DNA of 64,000 nt. It comes from Selaginella moellendorffii (lineage: Eukaryota; Streptophyta; Lycopodiopsida; Selaginellales; Selaginellaceae). The position numbers were made by a program, and so were the translations under genes. The notes under the pieces are model-generated. The model was not told where the DNA came from. It saw only the letters and a program-made list of their open reading frames with translations, and did no database searches. Below are positions 42,492-55,147 of this stretch, piece after piece (the first letter of the stretch is position 1; the number at the start of each line of letters is the position of its first letter). The stretch spans positions 287,300 to 351,299 of the forward strand of contig NW_003314301.1 of the NCBI RefSeq assembly GCF_000143415.4. Direction: 5' to 3'.

Positions 42492-43505
42492 TCACACCTT
42501 GACGAACTGGTGCCAGATTTCATAGTGATTGAACAAGAGACTATCGTGTGTCTGCTTGCCAACGTACTCCAGCTTCAGCTCTCGCAGCTTTTTGTTACAC
42601 TCGTCTCCTCCGAGCCTGCTGCAAAACTTTATGTTGTGAGACACGAAAACTCTTCCACCCGGCTTGATCCTCGGCACGAGCTTCTCGAGACCAGTCCAGA
42701 CGAGTTTATCAGGCATGTGAAGAAACGCTGCGCTTGCATAGACTACATCGTATTCATTGTCTCCTAACAGCTCGAATTCCAGATTGTCGCTGCGAACGAT
42801 GACGGGTCTCTTGTGAAGCAGTCCTTGCGATGGCAACTCGTAAGAAAACGCAGCCATGAGCGAGAGCGGATCCTTTTCGATGCAGTGGTAGTTCCCGGCC
42901 GCGAGAAATCTGATGAAATGGAGGCCAACGCGCAGAGTTCCACAGCCAACTTCCAACACCCGGTGGTGTCTCTTGAGAGCCGAGGCCTTTGCGATGAACT
43001 CAAAGACGTCTCGACCTCCAGCCCAAGGCTCGCCATAGTTGCTGTGGTGCTGCTCGACGAGAAGCTCGCTCGGACAAGGTAATCTCGTGTGGTTTTTCTC
43101 TTCGCTTTCTTCGTAATGAGATATCCCGTGGTACCTGTAGGAAGGAAACGCCAGCTCGCAACTCAAGCTTGCTATAGAGATCACTCGACCTTACCGGCGA
43201 AGATCATAGAGTTGCTCCTCTCTCGTCCGGGGATTTATCCCTTTGCGCATCCGGATCCAGTCCTCGGCCGACTTTGGAGGATCCCCAAGCTGGGCATTTG
43301 CCATCTGCGACGAAACCCATGTCAAATCCTCGCGACTCACACCCACAGCGTCCTCTTCGCGAGATTCGAGAGCTTGCTGCTGCTGCGGAGCGAAGGAGAT
43401 CGATGGGCACAAGATGGTGGCGGTGTGAGGGAACAGCAGGAAGATCACGAGCAGTGGAACAGAGACAACGAACCAGGAGAGAACGAGCGCTTTGGGACTG
43501 GCCAT
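42492..43505 (-). CDS. Membrane-anchored SAM-dependent methyltransferase
   Basis: Two exons (43,505-43,195 and 43,134-42,492) give 317 residues. An N-terminal anchor (LVLSWFVVSVPLLVIFLLFP, residues 7-26) suggests a type II membrane protein of the ER or Golgi. The class I Rossmann methyltransferase has motif I VLEVGCGTLRVG, an acidic ribose site (HCIEKDP), YDVVYASAAFLHM (motif IV) and KPGGRVFVSHN (motif VI). The substrate is unknown. Its last base is 1 bp from the stop of the convergent gene 41,288-42,490, so the 3' UTRs must overlap. Confidence 0.82.
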
Positions 43506-43599
43506 GGCTTGAATCTAAAGCTACATTCTCTAGAGCAATGTCAGGAACCCTAAAAATTAGAACTTGGTACGGCAATGGTATACGGACGTTAGGTCACCC

Positions 43600-46500
43600 A
43601 TGGCGATGGCGTCAATGCGGGGCTTGCAGATGTTTATCACGGATGTGAGGAACTGCCAGAGCAAGGATCAGGAGATGGCGCGCGTCGAGAAGGAGCTCAA
43701 TAAGATCCGGATGAAATTCTCATACGAGAAGGTAGCAAATCTCTCTCTCTTTTTTTACGTTTCGATGGAACTGTGCGCAAATTTCAGAGTTTATCGTCGT
43801 ATGAGAAGAAGAAATACGTGTGGAAGCTGCTCTACATCCACATTCTTGGCTATCAGCTTGATTTTGGGCATCGAGAGGTTCTTTCGCTTGTTGGATCGCA
43901 TAAATATGCTGAGAAGCAAGTGAGTTCTCTCGGAGTTCTACTTTTCTCTCTCTCTTGCTTCACTGCTTATAGCTAAGGGCTAAGGAAATGCTCGCAGGTT
44001 GGCTACATGGTTGCTGGATGTTTGCTCCACGAAAACCATGAGTTTCTCAACTTGATCACCAAAGCTATTCGTCTCGACATTATTGGTCGCAGCGAAACGT
44101 ATCAGTGCCTTGCACTAACAATGGTAAGATCAATCGAAAGCTTTACACCAAGAGAAAAGAAGAAAACTCTCTCGTGCATGATCACAGATTGGAAACATCG
44201 GCGGCAGAGATTTTGCCGAAGCCTTGGCTCCGGATGTACAAAAGCTTGTCGTAAGTAGCTCCATTACTGCTCCTCTCGAATTGACAATGGAAGGCGCTAT
44301 TTCTTTTCCAGGTTTCTGGTTCTTGTCGACCACTTGTGCGGAAGAAGGCGATTCTCTGTCTCCTTCACATTTACCGAAAGCATCCGGAGGTTATCCAACT
44401 GGATATATGGTAAGGAACTTATCCTAGTTTGCAGCATCAACTTGCATTGCTTGAAACTGGCTTGATCGGTCTGTAGGCCTGACCACATTGTGAATCTTCT
44501 TGACGAAAGAGATTATGGTGTTCTTTTATGTGTGATGACATTGCTTGTTGCACTAGCTTCAAATAATCCTCAGCAGTATTACTACTGTGTCTCAAAGTGT
44601 GTTCGCATTCTAGAAAGATTGTTGCGAAGTCAAAGCATTCCACAGGACTACACGTTCTATGGAATCCCGTCTCCTTGGCTGCAGGTTTCTAGCTTAACTG
44701 CAGCTTCAGCAAATTCAAGTGCTAATAGTTCACTTTCAGGTGAAGACGATGCAAGCATTGCAACTGCTTCCATTGCTTGAAGACCCCTCTAGTGTGCGGC
44801 TGCTTCTCGAGGTTGTCTTCGTTCTCTCTCCCTCTCTTTTTTCTTCTCGTTAGACTTTATATGACCATCGTTTTTTCTATCAGCTTCTCGAACGTGTTGT
44901 GATTGGGACCGACATCACTCAAAGTATAAACAAAACAAATGTTATGCACGCGGCTTTGTTTGAAGCCATGGAACTGGTAAGTTACTTCCTAGTTTTAGTC
45001 CGGCTTTGCTAACGATACTACAGCACCCTTGTCACAGATCATGCTGATTGATACACAGCAGAGTTTGATCCCAAGGTGTATGGTATCGCTTTCGAAGTTT
45101 GTTAGTCTTCGTGAACCGAACCTTCGATGTCTAGGCATGGTAATGTGCTTTGATGTACTCTCATTATATACTACTAACGTTGTTCATTGTAGAGAGTTTT
45201 AGCCCGGCTGCTGTCTGTGGCCGACGTCCGTGATAATGTGTGTGTTTATGAAACTGACATTCTATTCTCCTTGAGAGAGGAAGACCGAAGGTTGGTTTGT
45301 TTGTTTTCCGGGTTTCCTAGTGATAAGTAACCCATTTGACAGTATCCAGAAGGTCTCTGTAGACCTTCTTTACGAAATATGTGATGCGACGAATGTCAAG
45401 CGCATAGTTGAAGAGTCCTGGAGGTATTTGGTTTTGTTTGTTTTGATTTCGAAATCAAACGGTAACTTGTATGTAGTGTTTCTCTACGGCCGAGTTTGAT
45501 GTTCAAGAAAGTATTGCCACAAAGGCTGGCCTTCTTGCAGAAAAATACGCAACAGATTGCTCCTGGTAAGCACAAGCTAGTGCTGGTTCAGAATGAGATG
45601 CGGTTTTGTTGAGATGTGGTGTGTGTCAGGTATGTGGACGTTGTTTTGCTTCTAGTTGAAAAAGGTGGAGCCCTTGTTCCGGATGATGTCTGGCGAGGGT
45701 TGATTCAATGCGTTGCAGAACATGACGATATACAAGTCTACGCCGCCACCAAAGCTCGGGAGTACATCAGCAAACCGATGGTTCACGAGACCATGCTTAA
45801 AGTAAGTTTTTCTGATTTCCGAACGACGACTCAGTAATGATTTTTTTGTCAGATTGCTGGGAGTCTTCTTGGAGACAACAGCCATTTACTTGCGCGAAAA
45901 CCTGGCTACACTCCCAAGGAGATCTTTTGGGCCCTTCACGATAAGTTTTCAAATGTGAGGTAGGATGTGTGCTCCACTGAACTTTAATGAGTTTGATTAT
46001 GTTTCCAAACAGTACGCCAACCAAGATGGTGCTGCTGTCTGCCTATATCAAATTGTTACTGCATACACAGCCTGCAGATGAAGAGCTCCGGAAGGAAATT
46101 TTTCCTCTTTTTGAAAAGTGAGCTATTCTTGTTCTTTCCTTCCCTCATACTAGCATTCACTACAGGTATGGGGAGCACCTTGAAGCAGACTTGCAACAAC
46201 GTGCTATGGGATTTTTCTCTTTAAGCCAGCAGGATCAGAATATTTCTAATGAAGAACCAAAGCGACAGGTTCGTTCTTACAAGTGATGATTCTACGCAGT
46301 CTGACGTGCTTTTGCAGGAAGCTCCGGTAAAAAGCTCAAGGGATTCTCTCCCTGGAGTACGTTATTTTGATTTTCTCATCGTCAGTAACATTTTTCTGGT
46401 CTATATTCCATCCAGACTTCAACAGCTAGAGCACCTGAAGTAGATCTTCTTGGGGACTTAGTGGCTCCTCGGCAAAACGACCCATTTCAAACGGGAATTA

Positions 46501-48345
46501 CAAAGGATCCATTCTCTTCAATGCTCGCTCCTGCTGTTCAGGTAATAGAGTCTTTATTATCCTTGCAGTAACTTGTTCTTTGTTTCTTTTGGTTTTTGCA
46601 GCCAACTGGAAACCTCATCGAATGGTTTAACGCCTTGTGTTACAAGGATACTGGAATCTTGTATGAAGATCCATACGTTCAGGTTTCTGGCATTGTTTAA
46701 GCTTGCAATTTGTGATTTTTCTTGGGTGCTTAGATTGGGATTAAAGCGCAATATCAAGGTCCTCGTGGCGAGATAAATTTCTATCTTGGTAATAAGCAAA
46801 GCGAGACTTTGACATCAGTCCGAGCCATTATCCTACCTCAGCCACATCTTAGAGTTGAATTTCCGGGAGCTCCTCCAAGCATACAAGCTGCTGAACAGGT
46901 AGTAATGTCGTTGATAAGACTTCTAATTTCTTCATGATCGCCGTTGCAGATACAAGTGCTTCTTAAAGTGGCATGCTTGTATGCTGGGAGAATTGCTCCA
47001 CTTCTCGACTTTTCTTATATGGTTTCTGGCATGACAGTAAGCTAAGCTTTCCCGTGTTTTATTTAGTGCTAACGTCCGCAGAACTCTTCTAGGTGTCTGT
47101 CAAATTGCGGATTCCAATTGTAATCAGCAAGTTTTTGCAACCAGCCACTCTCTCTGCAAACGATTTTTTTTCTGCCTGGAGAGCTCTTGTTACAGCTCCA
47201 AACAAGCTTCAAGAAGTGGTATATGATCCTTTTCCATCGTTTTCTTCTGACTTCTATGAATCCCTTTACAGATTCGTGGACTGCAGTATTCTACTGTCTC
47301 GGAGTTTTCTGACAAGCTAAACGGACTTCGCATAGGCGTGGCTACTGGACTGGTAAGCTAAGTCTGTTTTATAGATGCAAAACACGTAGACAAAGTTATC
47401 TTCCAGGAACCCAATCCCAATAACCTCGTTGCAGCCTCGAGTTTTCATTCAGAAACTGGTGGTGCTTTGCTGTGCATGGTAAGTTCATACCATTACGTAC
47501 TCATTCCAGAGCTAAACAGGTTCCGTTTTCCCAGGTACGCATCGAAACAGATCCGGCTGATAAGACGCAGTTACGCTTGACAGTCGCGTCGCCGAATTCA
47601 CGCTTAGCACTAGAGTAAGCTTGATACTCTAAGCAGCACGTAGCTTGATTTTCTCATTTTTTTGTCCAGACTCAAGGAGTTTCTCAAAGAGCAATTGCCT
47701 GTGACTTTGCCAACGTCTACTCCTCCTGTTCAAACAGCTATGGTTCCAGTCCCACCCGTTTTACAGCCAGTTCTGCAGCCAGTTCAGTCAGTTCCAGCAC
47801 CGATACTCTCCGCCCCTCCCATCACTGCAATGAGTTCTTCCAATCTGCAAGCGTTTCCCACAGTTTCCACAGGCTTCGCTCAGAAACCTCTTCCTCTTTC
47901 TCGCAGTTTCACAACTCTGGCCATGATGGCTGGTCAAAATCTTTCGAGCTCCAATCCCTTCCCACCTATGAACGTCCCCGCGGTGCTTAATGATCCTCTT
48001 GCTGATCTCTTCGCTCCCAGTGATTTTGCGGCCTTAGCAAAGCCTTCCGCGTCATCATCCAATGCTGCACCAGTTTCTCTTCAAGAACCTCTCTCCTCAG
48101 CTGCTGTTCATATTCCTGCTTCGAACTACAGACAGGAAAACACTGGAGCCCCAGACAGTATTGATCTTCTCGGACCCGACACTTCAGCCGAAGCTCTAGT
48201 CTCCAATCCAAGCTCGAGCGGCGAACAGTTTACAGCTGGCAATCCGTTTACTGACCTCGATAGCGCTCCTGAAGCTTCTACTCCACCTCCAAATGCTCAA
48301 CCGAGAAATCCAGCGTCAACTTTTGACTTCGAGGACCTCTTGTAG
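43600..48345 (+). CDS. AP2A: AP-2 complex subunit alpha (alpha-adaptin), with extended tail
   Basis: Large subunit of the clathrin adaptor AP-2 for endocytosis at the plasma membrane. About 25 short introns interrupt it. The trunk starts MASMRGLQMFITDVRNCQSK and continues KSLSSYEKKKYVWKLLYI, VGYMVAGCLLHENHE and IVNLLDERDYGVLLCVMTL (43,600-46,200). A hinge at about 46,250-46,540 (LLGDLVAP) precedes the ear with FYLGNKQSETLTSV (about 46,775-46,825) and LRLTVASPNSRLALELKEFL (to about 47,690). The normal end near KEQL is followed by about 215 further residues in the same exon (47,700-48,345), rich in Pro and Ser, with two NPF motifs (47,953; 48,241), IDLLGPD and a final FEDLL. The gene start is the ATG giving MAMASMRG. 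Confidence 0.92.
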
Positions 48346-48404
48346 ATAACAGGTACTTCTTCTTCTCCGTTTTCTTTTATCTCATTTCTCGCTCTAGGGT
48401 TGTA
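48346..48404 (+). other. 59-bp spacer with a possible intron
   Basis: Contains ACAG|GTACTT soon after the AP-2 alpha stop and CTCTAG|GGTTGT just before the thioredoxin ATG. This could be an intron of about 40 bp in a transcript joining the two genes, or in the 5' UTR of the second. Confidence 0.4.
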
Positions 48405-48972
48405 ATGGCTGCTGCAGAAGGTAGCGGTGCTGCTGCTGCGCCATCGTCCCTGGATGGTGTTGGAGGCGATTCTTTACCGGTAAACTTTCATGGGAATCTC
48501 GTTAGTGCACGCAACAACGAACAGTTTAAGTCGCTGTTGGATCGGGCCAAGGCGTCAAAGAAGACGGTGAGCCTGTACTTCAAAGAGATTCCTCTTCCCT
48601 TATATGAGCTTTTTTTTATTTCTCTCGCTCTCTTTGCTATCTGGCTTTGATACACTGATAGACGATCGTGAGCTTTGGAGCATCATGGTAACGATTTACC
48701 ATTCTTCGTTTCTTTGCTGATGTATTTCTTTTTCTTCTCTCGATGCATCCAGGTGTGTTATGTGTAAACAAATGCTCCCGACGTTTTGCAATCTTAGCAA
48801 CGAATACCCGCGATCGCTGTTCATCTACGCGGACATAGACGAGTGCCCGGACGAAACCAAAGACGTGCGCTACACCCCCACATTCCGGTTCTACTCCAAC
48901 GGCGACAAAGTGGACGAGTTCTACGGAGTTGGAGCTCAGAGGCTCCGTGATCGCGTCTGGCTCCACTCTTAG
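48405..48972 (+). CDS. Thioredoxin-like 3-3
   Basis: Three exons (48,405-48,566; 48,662-48,687; 48,753-48,972) give 135 residues. A thioredoxin-fold disulphide reductase with the active site WCVMC, then the YADIDECPDETKDVRYTPTF segment and the C-terminus RLRDRVWLHS, which is diagnostic of plant thioredoxin-like 3-3. The active-site dipeptide VM differs from the usual GP and from variants I know in other plants. The N-terminus has an Ala/Gly-rich start without a clear transit peptide. It lies only 59 bp after the AP-2 alpha stop on the same strand. Confidence 0.88.
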
Positions 48973-49164
48973 AACTCTCGCGGACATTACGGATGACGTG
49001 AGAAGATAATAAAATTGTATGCACAGAAGCGCCAAAACCTGACCAGAAAATCTCTCCGGCCAGAACGTATGCAGGATTACAAGCCAACTCTACAGTTATG
49101 TTTGCCACATTGAAGACAATCAAGAGTATATTTCTTGGGTGGGCCCAATATCTCCATGCATAGA

Positions 49165-49215
49165 ATATGGAAAGAGAATATAAGAAATATACATATAAAT
49201 TAGCCCAAAAACCTT
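49165..49215. repeat. LTR fragment
   Basis: About 50 bp resembling the LTRs at 27,110 and 31,375 (GAATATGGAAAG, then TTAGCCCAAAAACC). Remains of a solo LTR. Confidence 0.6.
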
Positions 49216-49790
49216 GATGCTGAATGAATGAATATGAAATATAAACAAACTATGCTTGTTTGCTTGAGCTTTCATTGGGTAAACCAAACATCTCATACAC
49301 ACAACATCAAACAACCAAACATCTTGTCATACCAACAAATCAAACCATCTGTGAACGATCAAGTTTCTTAACCACGATAAATAAGGTTGTTTTGATACTC
49401 GTGGGTCTCATGATTTAAGTTTTTTAAAAAGGCCACGACAGCTTTTCAATATTTTCCTCTACAAACGCACAGCTGATAAGGAGTGTGCTTTGATCATCCT
49501 GGCCCAAAACACCTTGCTGAACATTCTTCAGTTCAACCTTTATGACAAAAGCTTAAAACGAGTTTTAAAACAGGAAGCATAGTGGCACTATTAGTTGATT
49601 CATTGTTCTAACTCCCCTCTGCAAGAGAATCATGTCCTCCCAACAAGATGTAGTTGCTCGCTCTTCTTCTTTCTCTCACACCATTGATGGAGATAGTATT
49701 TCTTCCAATGTCCAATTCCAATTCCTCCGCCACAACCAGCCTTCCTAATCATAATCATGCTGCTGCTGCTGTTCTGTGTTTGAATCCAAG
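49216..49790. other. Intergenic and TBL upstream region
   Basis: No gene seen. A (TGC)n run precedes the TBL start (49,757-49,771). Confidence 0.4.
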
Positions 49791-51220
49791 ATGACAATGC
49801 TGCTCCAGGGATCTGGGAGTTCACCCTCTGCGAAGGCCGCCAGCAACAATTCTTCTGCTCATGATCAATCGGTCTCCTCGGAGACTGGAAGCCTCTTGTG
49901 GTTCTACTACAAGAACAAGAATATCCGATTCTGGCTGCCAATTGTCGTCCTGCTCAACAGCTGCCTCACCTACGTTTTCTTCGTCCGTGGCAGCCAGAAT
50001 TCCCCGGTTGCTCCAATTCTCCCAGATCTCCAAAACTCCTCAAATTCAGGTAATTTAGATTTGAAACAAAGTTTCAGGGATACTAAAATGCTACAGACAC
50101 CTGCGATTTGAGCAAGGGCGAGTGGATTTTCAACTCGACACCACCGCTCTATACGAATTCCACCTGCGATCAAATCCAGCTTCTCCAGAACTGCCTGGGA
50201 AATGGGAGGCCTGACACGTGCTACCTGCATTGGCGATGGCGGCCTCACAACTGTGAGCTCCTGCTTTTCGACCCCGCCACCTTTCTCGAGCTCATGCGGG
50301 CCAAAAGTATGCTCTTCTTTGGGGACTCGCTCGCCAGGAACCACATGCAGTCGCTTCTTTGCTCCCTCTCCCCGGTGAGTTCCTCAAACCTCGATTCAAA
50401 TTTGTCTCAATGTGGTCACATAAAAAAGGTGGAGAGACCCGACAAGGTGTACTCGCGAGAGGACAAAGGACGTGAAATGGGAGTTCCAATCCTACAACTT
50501 CACGCTTGCCATCGTCTGGTCGCCATTCCTCGTCAAGCATGTCAAGGTTCACGACGATCCACTTCTCTTCAATCTCCACTTGGACGTCCCACACCCGGCA
50601 TGGTGGCCATCGCTCGCGAGCTACGATTTCGCGGTCATGTCCACGTCCCAGTGGTTCTTCCGCCCAAGTATCTACACGATCAACAACACAATCTTTGGCT
50701 GCAACAAGTACTCGCACGAAAACTACACTGACGTACACTTCCTCACGGCGCTGGAGCTCGCATTCCGTACGTCCCTCCGCGCCATCGCCAAGCTGTACGG
50801 CTACAAGGGGACCACGTTCCTCCGTACTGCGTCTCCGGACCACTTCGAGCACGGGACGTGGAGCAACGGCGGGACGTGCAACCGTACGCGGCCGACGCAC
50901 TCTGTACGCGATGCCATACGCGGTGGCGTTGGTGAGGTGGAGCTGCCGTGGCTGCCGAGCAATCTCAACCGTGTGCAGCGCGACGAGGCACGGAAGTTCG
51001 ACCCATCCAATGGCTCCAGGCTGCGGGTGCTGGACGTGACGTACAGCACCTTCCTCCGGCCAGACGGCCACCCCGGCCATACAGAACATACCAGCCATAT
51101 GCAGGAGAGATCACCCGCTACATCCGAAATGATTGCTTGCACTGGTGCTTGCCCTGGCCTGTGGATATGTGGAACCAGCTCCTCCTGGAATCAGTGAAGA
51201 AGTCGGAGAAGACACAATAG
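49791..51220 (+). pseudogene. Trichome birefringence-like (TBL) O-acetyltransferase, two apparent frameshifts
   Basis: A Golgi type II membrane protein that acetylates cell-wall polysaccharides; it resembles the AXY4/TBL19-27 group. Exon 1 (49,791-50,049) has the anchor FWLPIVVLLNSCLTYVFFV. Exon 2 (50,097-50,374) holds the TBL domain start (CDLSKGEWIFN, CYLHWRWRP) and the GDS motif FFGDSLARNHMQ. Exon 3 (from 50,429) holds the esterase domain, with VKWEFQSYNFTLAIVWSPFL and a C-terminal DCLHWCLPWPVDMWN (the DxxH motif; the usual CLPGP is CLPWP). Two one-base errors break the frame: an extra G near 50,468 and a missing C near 51,079. The second puts the DxxH motif out of frame. An acceptor at 50,459 could bypass the first at the cost of about 10 residues. 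Confidence 0.8.
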
Positions 51221-51700
51221 TTTGTTCTTTTGTTCTAGTCAAGTTTGTCTAGAGAAGCTTTCTTTGGCGAATTTAGTCCAGGCTCTAAAAAACTTGAATT
51301 GTAAACTTTGCAAGAAACATGAGATCTATTTTACAACAATAAAACACATAGACCTGCAGTAATGTTACTAGTCATGTCCAATTCCAAGCTTCTTTAGGTG
51401 ATTTTGACCTTGGCTCTTCTCAAGCAAGAAAAATGTGGGTTTATTGAGTATCAGCAAAACTTGAATGATGGCTATTACTATTGCACACAAAGAAACTTTC
51501 TTGGTGGAAAGCATGGCTACTGGAGCAGAGCAGCATACCTCTCTTAAGAGTTGCATAGGACAAGATTGCTTGGCATCATTTTGTGGGGAGATTGGTTTAA
51601 ATCTTCTTTTGATTTTTTTCTAATAATAAAAAACTATTTTGCCAAAGGATTTAATATTTTCATAGTCAGGGTTTATTATGGCAAGTAATTTATGCAGACC
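51221..51700. other. Intergenic, no gene seen
   Basis: AT-rich TBL 3' flank, nothing recognised. Confidence 0.4.
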
Positions 51701-52500
51701 TAGCGGCAAAAAAAAAATGTATTAAGCTGCAAAATGTATGAATTTAAAACACAATTGTAAAATATATATATATGACTCACAAATAATCTTTTGGATGCCA
51801 TGTTTTTTTTCAAGACATATATATATTGGCATGCATTGCCACATATGAGTTCTTAATCCATGTAAGTTTATTTACCACATCAACATCTTCTTCTTTGTCA
51901 CTAAAGTTTAGCAAGAATGGCAAGAATGTATGTCTTTAGATGTGCTCACTACATCACTTCCATTCTAGTGAGCAGAATGGAAGCACAGCTAAACTAGGCA
52001 TGATAGATGTTAATTGTGAGAAGAGCATTAGCCATAAGCCATCACGTGCTCGCTATTGTCCATTGTCAACTACACCACACCATTGCTGTGCTCAATGAAG
52101 GCCTTTGATGCATTGAGCACACACTTGTGATCTTTAGCAGTTACATGCAGTTGGGTGTTGATCTAGAGTCTGGCAAATCTCTACCTCAGAACAGAAAATC
52201 ACAAATACCACACATATTACAATATGATGCTCAAACTCTTCACCAAGAACAAAAGTTTGTTCTAGGGGAGTAGAATCCCAATAGAGACTAGATAAGCATA
52301 TTAGCGAATTGATAGAGATTGTAGTTCTGTATGGCATGCTAGATGAGTCGGAATGTATGATCCTATTGTCAAAAAAAAGGAGATGACGTGTGGCATGAAG
52401 TGTTTATGCATGTGGCATGTCCTATGCAAATATTATAATACACACAATTAGGTTTAGATTGCTATTATAAAAATTAAAATGTGATTGTGTGCAATTAAAA
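51700..52500 (+). repeat. Dispersed repeat, copy 2
   Basis: Partner of 38,150-38,960, same orientation, diverged. Non-coding. Confidence 0.5.
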
Positions 52501-54280
52501 ACAAAAATTATACTCACATATGTAAATATAACAACACAATATTTCTACAGTTTGAATTCAAACTTGAGCATAAGTAAAAGCCATGTCTATGGTTCCTCAA
52601 TTCATAACCAAGTGAAATGCCCCTTTCTATACATATCAATAACAATGGTGGATTAAACTCTTTTAGGGGGAGATGTGGTGCAATTTGATTTAGCACTTCA
52701 AAATGATGATTTTGACTATGGAGTGCTATTGCCTAATTGATATGAGGGATGATTGGTATGCTCATGGCTTGCTTGAGGTTCTTTATGCCAACTTTATGCA
52801 ATGCCTTCAGAAACCATATAATGCACACTCTCACAAAGAGGCATAGATATTGCCCTACACATATTCTGGCAAAATTCCCACTGAATGAGCAAAGGGTATG
52901 GTGGTGACAAAGTTTCTATTCTAATATATGTTCAATGCAATATTATTGTGTTTTTAACCCCAAGAGACATTGTTGCATTAAACAATGACAAAGTGTACCA
53001 AAACACTGCTTTTGTCCCTTTTCACGAGGTATACATGCAAGGTCTCTCTCAATCAATTCACCTAGTGTTTTTTCTTTCCAAGAGCTAGTAGGCCTCTACA
53101 ATTACATGTATAAAAGTAATGTGGAAGGCCTTGAGTTCAACCACAAGGTCATCTTGCACCTCACATTTACACTAGAGGATGTATATTCCATATCACCCTT
53201 CTCATATGTATGTATTTAGATCATACTATCACATTAATAGGGTTGCCTGTGCAACAAAGAGAAGCATGCTAGATGCTACTTCAGGCCTTGATATATAATA
53301 TTAGCTTGAGTATGGTCAAGCACTGTGACTGGCAAATGTAGAGCCACACCTTCCTAAGGCAATAACTTACTCCTCCAGTTTAGAGGTTGCGGACCACTAC
53401 TATGATGCAGAGCAATTTCTGCACAAGCTAAGGTATACCTCTATTCAGTGTGTGTTGAGTGGCTTAGGCAAGATACAGTATTGGATATAATGACTATTTT
53501 CATTTAAGTGAGGCTTTTATGGGGTTATGGGACAACACTTTTATAGAGTTTAGGTGATAACAATTTTGTGGAGTTTATACAATAATAGTTTTGATAAATA
53601 TAATCACATAAAAAGATGAAGTTTAAATATAATATGTAGGATTTTGGCTCTGTTTCTTCATTCAGTGGCCCAAGGCTTTGAATCTCGGGTTCCGCTCCAC
53701 TATCCTTGGGCACATGGCAACTTTGATAATAACCTACACTAAGGAATTCCATGCATGTAGCAAAATGATGGAGTATGTGCAACTTTCAGGTTCTAATTGC
53801 CATTATTGCAGTCTCAAAGAACACTTTCACCTCCATAAAGACCCATACATGCACTTATATGTTGTATGGTGGATGTTGTGTAGTGTCGAAAGTTTGCTAA
53901 TAAAGTGTTAGTCACTGTTATTATCTCAATGAAGAAAATGTGATGCATTGAACTTGAGGGTACATAACACCAACCTCTACTGCCCCTAGGATCTCTTTGT
54001 ATTCTTGTAGACCCTTATTTTGTCAAGTGAAATTTGTTAGCTATCTACATCACCTTCTGCCACACTCCACATGACGTTGAGCAACTCCCATATTACATGT
54101 TGACATATGGCATATTCATGCAAACTGTGTGTAATAACACAATTGTGCATAGGCAATTTAGTTACATCTTTGCCTCTAGAATTTAGAACATCAAGATCCT
54201 AGCCATATACACTTTTGTGAAAATTTTCTCTAGAAGCTTTCTCACCTTTAGAGCATATGCTTGCTAATTTCACCCTCCCT
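52500..54280. other. Intergenic, no gene recognised
   Basis: AT-rich with short open frames lacking protein-like character. No repeat partner seen in the window. Confidence 0.4.
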
Positions 54281-54440
54281 CATACTTGTCAAAGTATGTG
54301 TGCAAAACATGCTGTACTTGGCCTCATATGGCTTCCATATCCTTTTTTGTCAGCCCTCTGAAGTCTTGTATATCATCATCTAGCACCAATTGGCCACCAA
54401 CAAACTGGTCAGCTAAGGGAAAAGCTAGCTTGTTCTTCTG
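54275..54440 (-). pseudogene. Unrecognised coding relic
   Basis: On the minus strand a frame reads FPLADQFVGGQLVLDDDIQD, FRGLTKKDMEAI, a stop, then HVLHTYFDKYEGG, preceded by a possible TTTTTCAG acceptor. It looks like a former exon of an unknown protein. One in-frame stop. Confidence 0.25.
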
Positions 54441-55147
54441 AAAAACCTATGTACTCCAAGTTGAGGCAAACATTCACACACTTGCAACACTCTAAATTTG
54501 AAATATATATCTTGACATGCTCACCTAAGGGGTATCAGCATATATCTAGCCATGCTGGGGAGATTGTGATGACTGTGACACCAAAGTAGAAAGCACAGTG
54601 TTTCTAAGACATCAGGATCAGAATTCTCCTTTTATGGATATCCACCAAGAGGATTGACCAATTGGGCTGGTTTGTGTTTAGGTTCCATTCACAAGTGTTT
54701 AGCTGCCGTTCTAGTGTGTTACCTTTGTCTTGACACTCACAGGTCCAGGGGTTCCATCCATGCCTGCTGCCATATACATGGAACTTGCTTCATAGGTAGT
54801 GCCCAATACCACACTCAAGTGTGGCCACCATCAAAATTGGTGTTTTCAGGCACAACACTATCTCCTGGATCACCATGCTCGAGGCATGCATGCAAAACAG
54901 TTCTCCCATGGCTCTATCTCCAGAAAAACAGTGGAGAGCAAAGTAGTCCCACTTAATGGAATCCAAGGGGCTTGAGAGGTTGGCAATATAAGTATTGAGA
55001 GCCATGGTCACTAAGTTATGTGCTCAATTGTCCAGAAGGTCACCAAGTATCAAAGCTTATGGACCAGGAATTTCCAAAAATCCTGGTGGCAATCTCTTCA
55101 AGGTATTGATGGAGCCAGAATGCTCAGTGCTGTTGGCATTCCTGGTT

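Noticed and set aside
45415-45480. Apparent frameshift in AP-2 alpha at this intron
   Set aside because: Using the donor after TATTTG (45,430) instead of the earlier GTATTT restores the phase and gives the expected WRYL residues.
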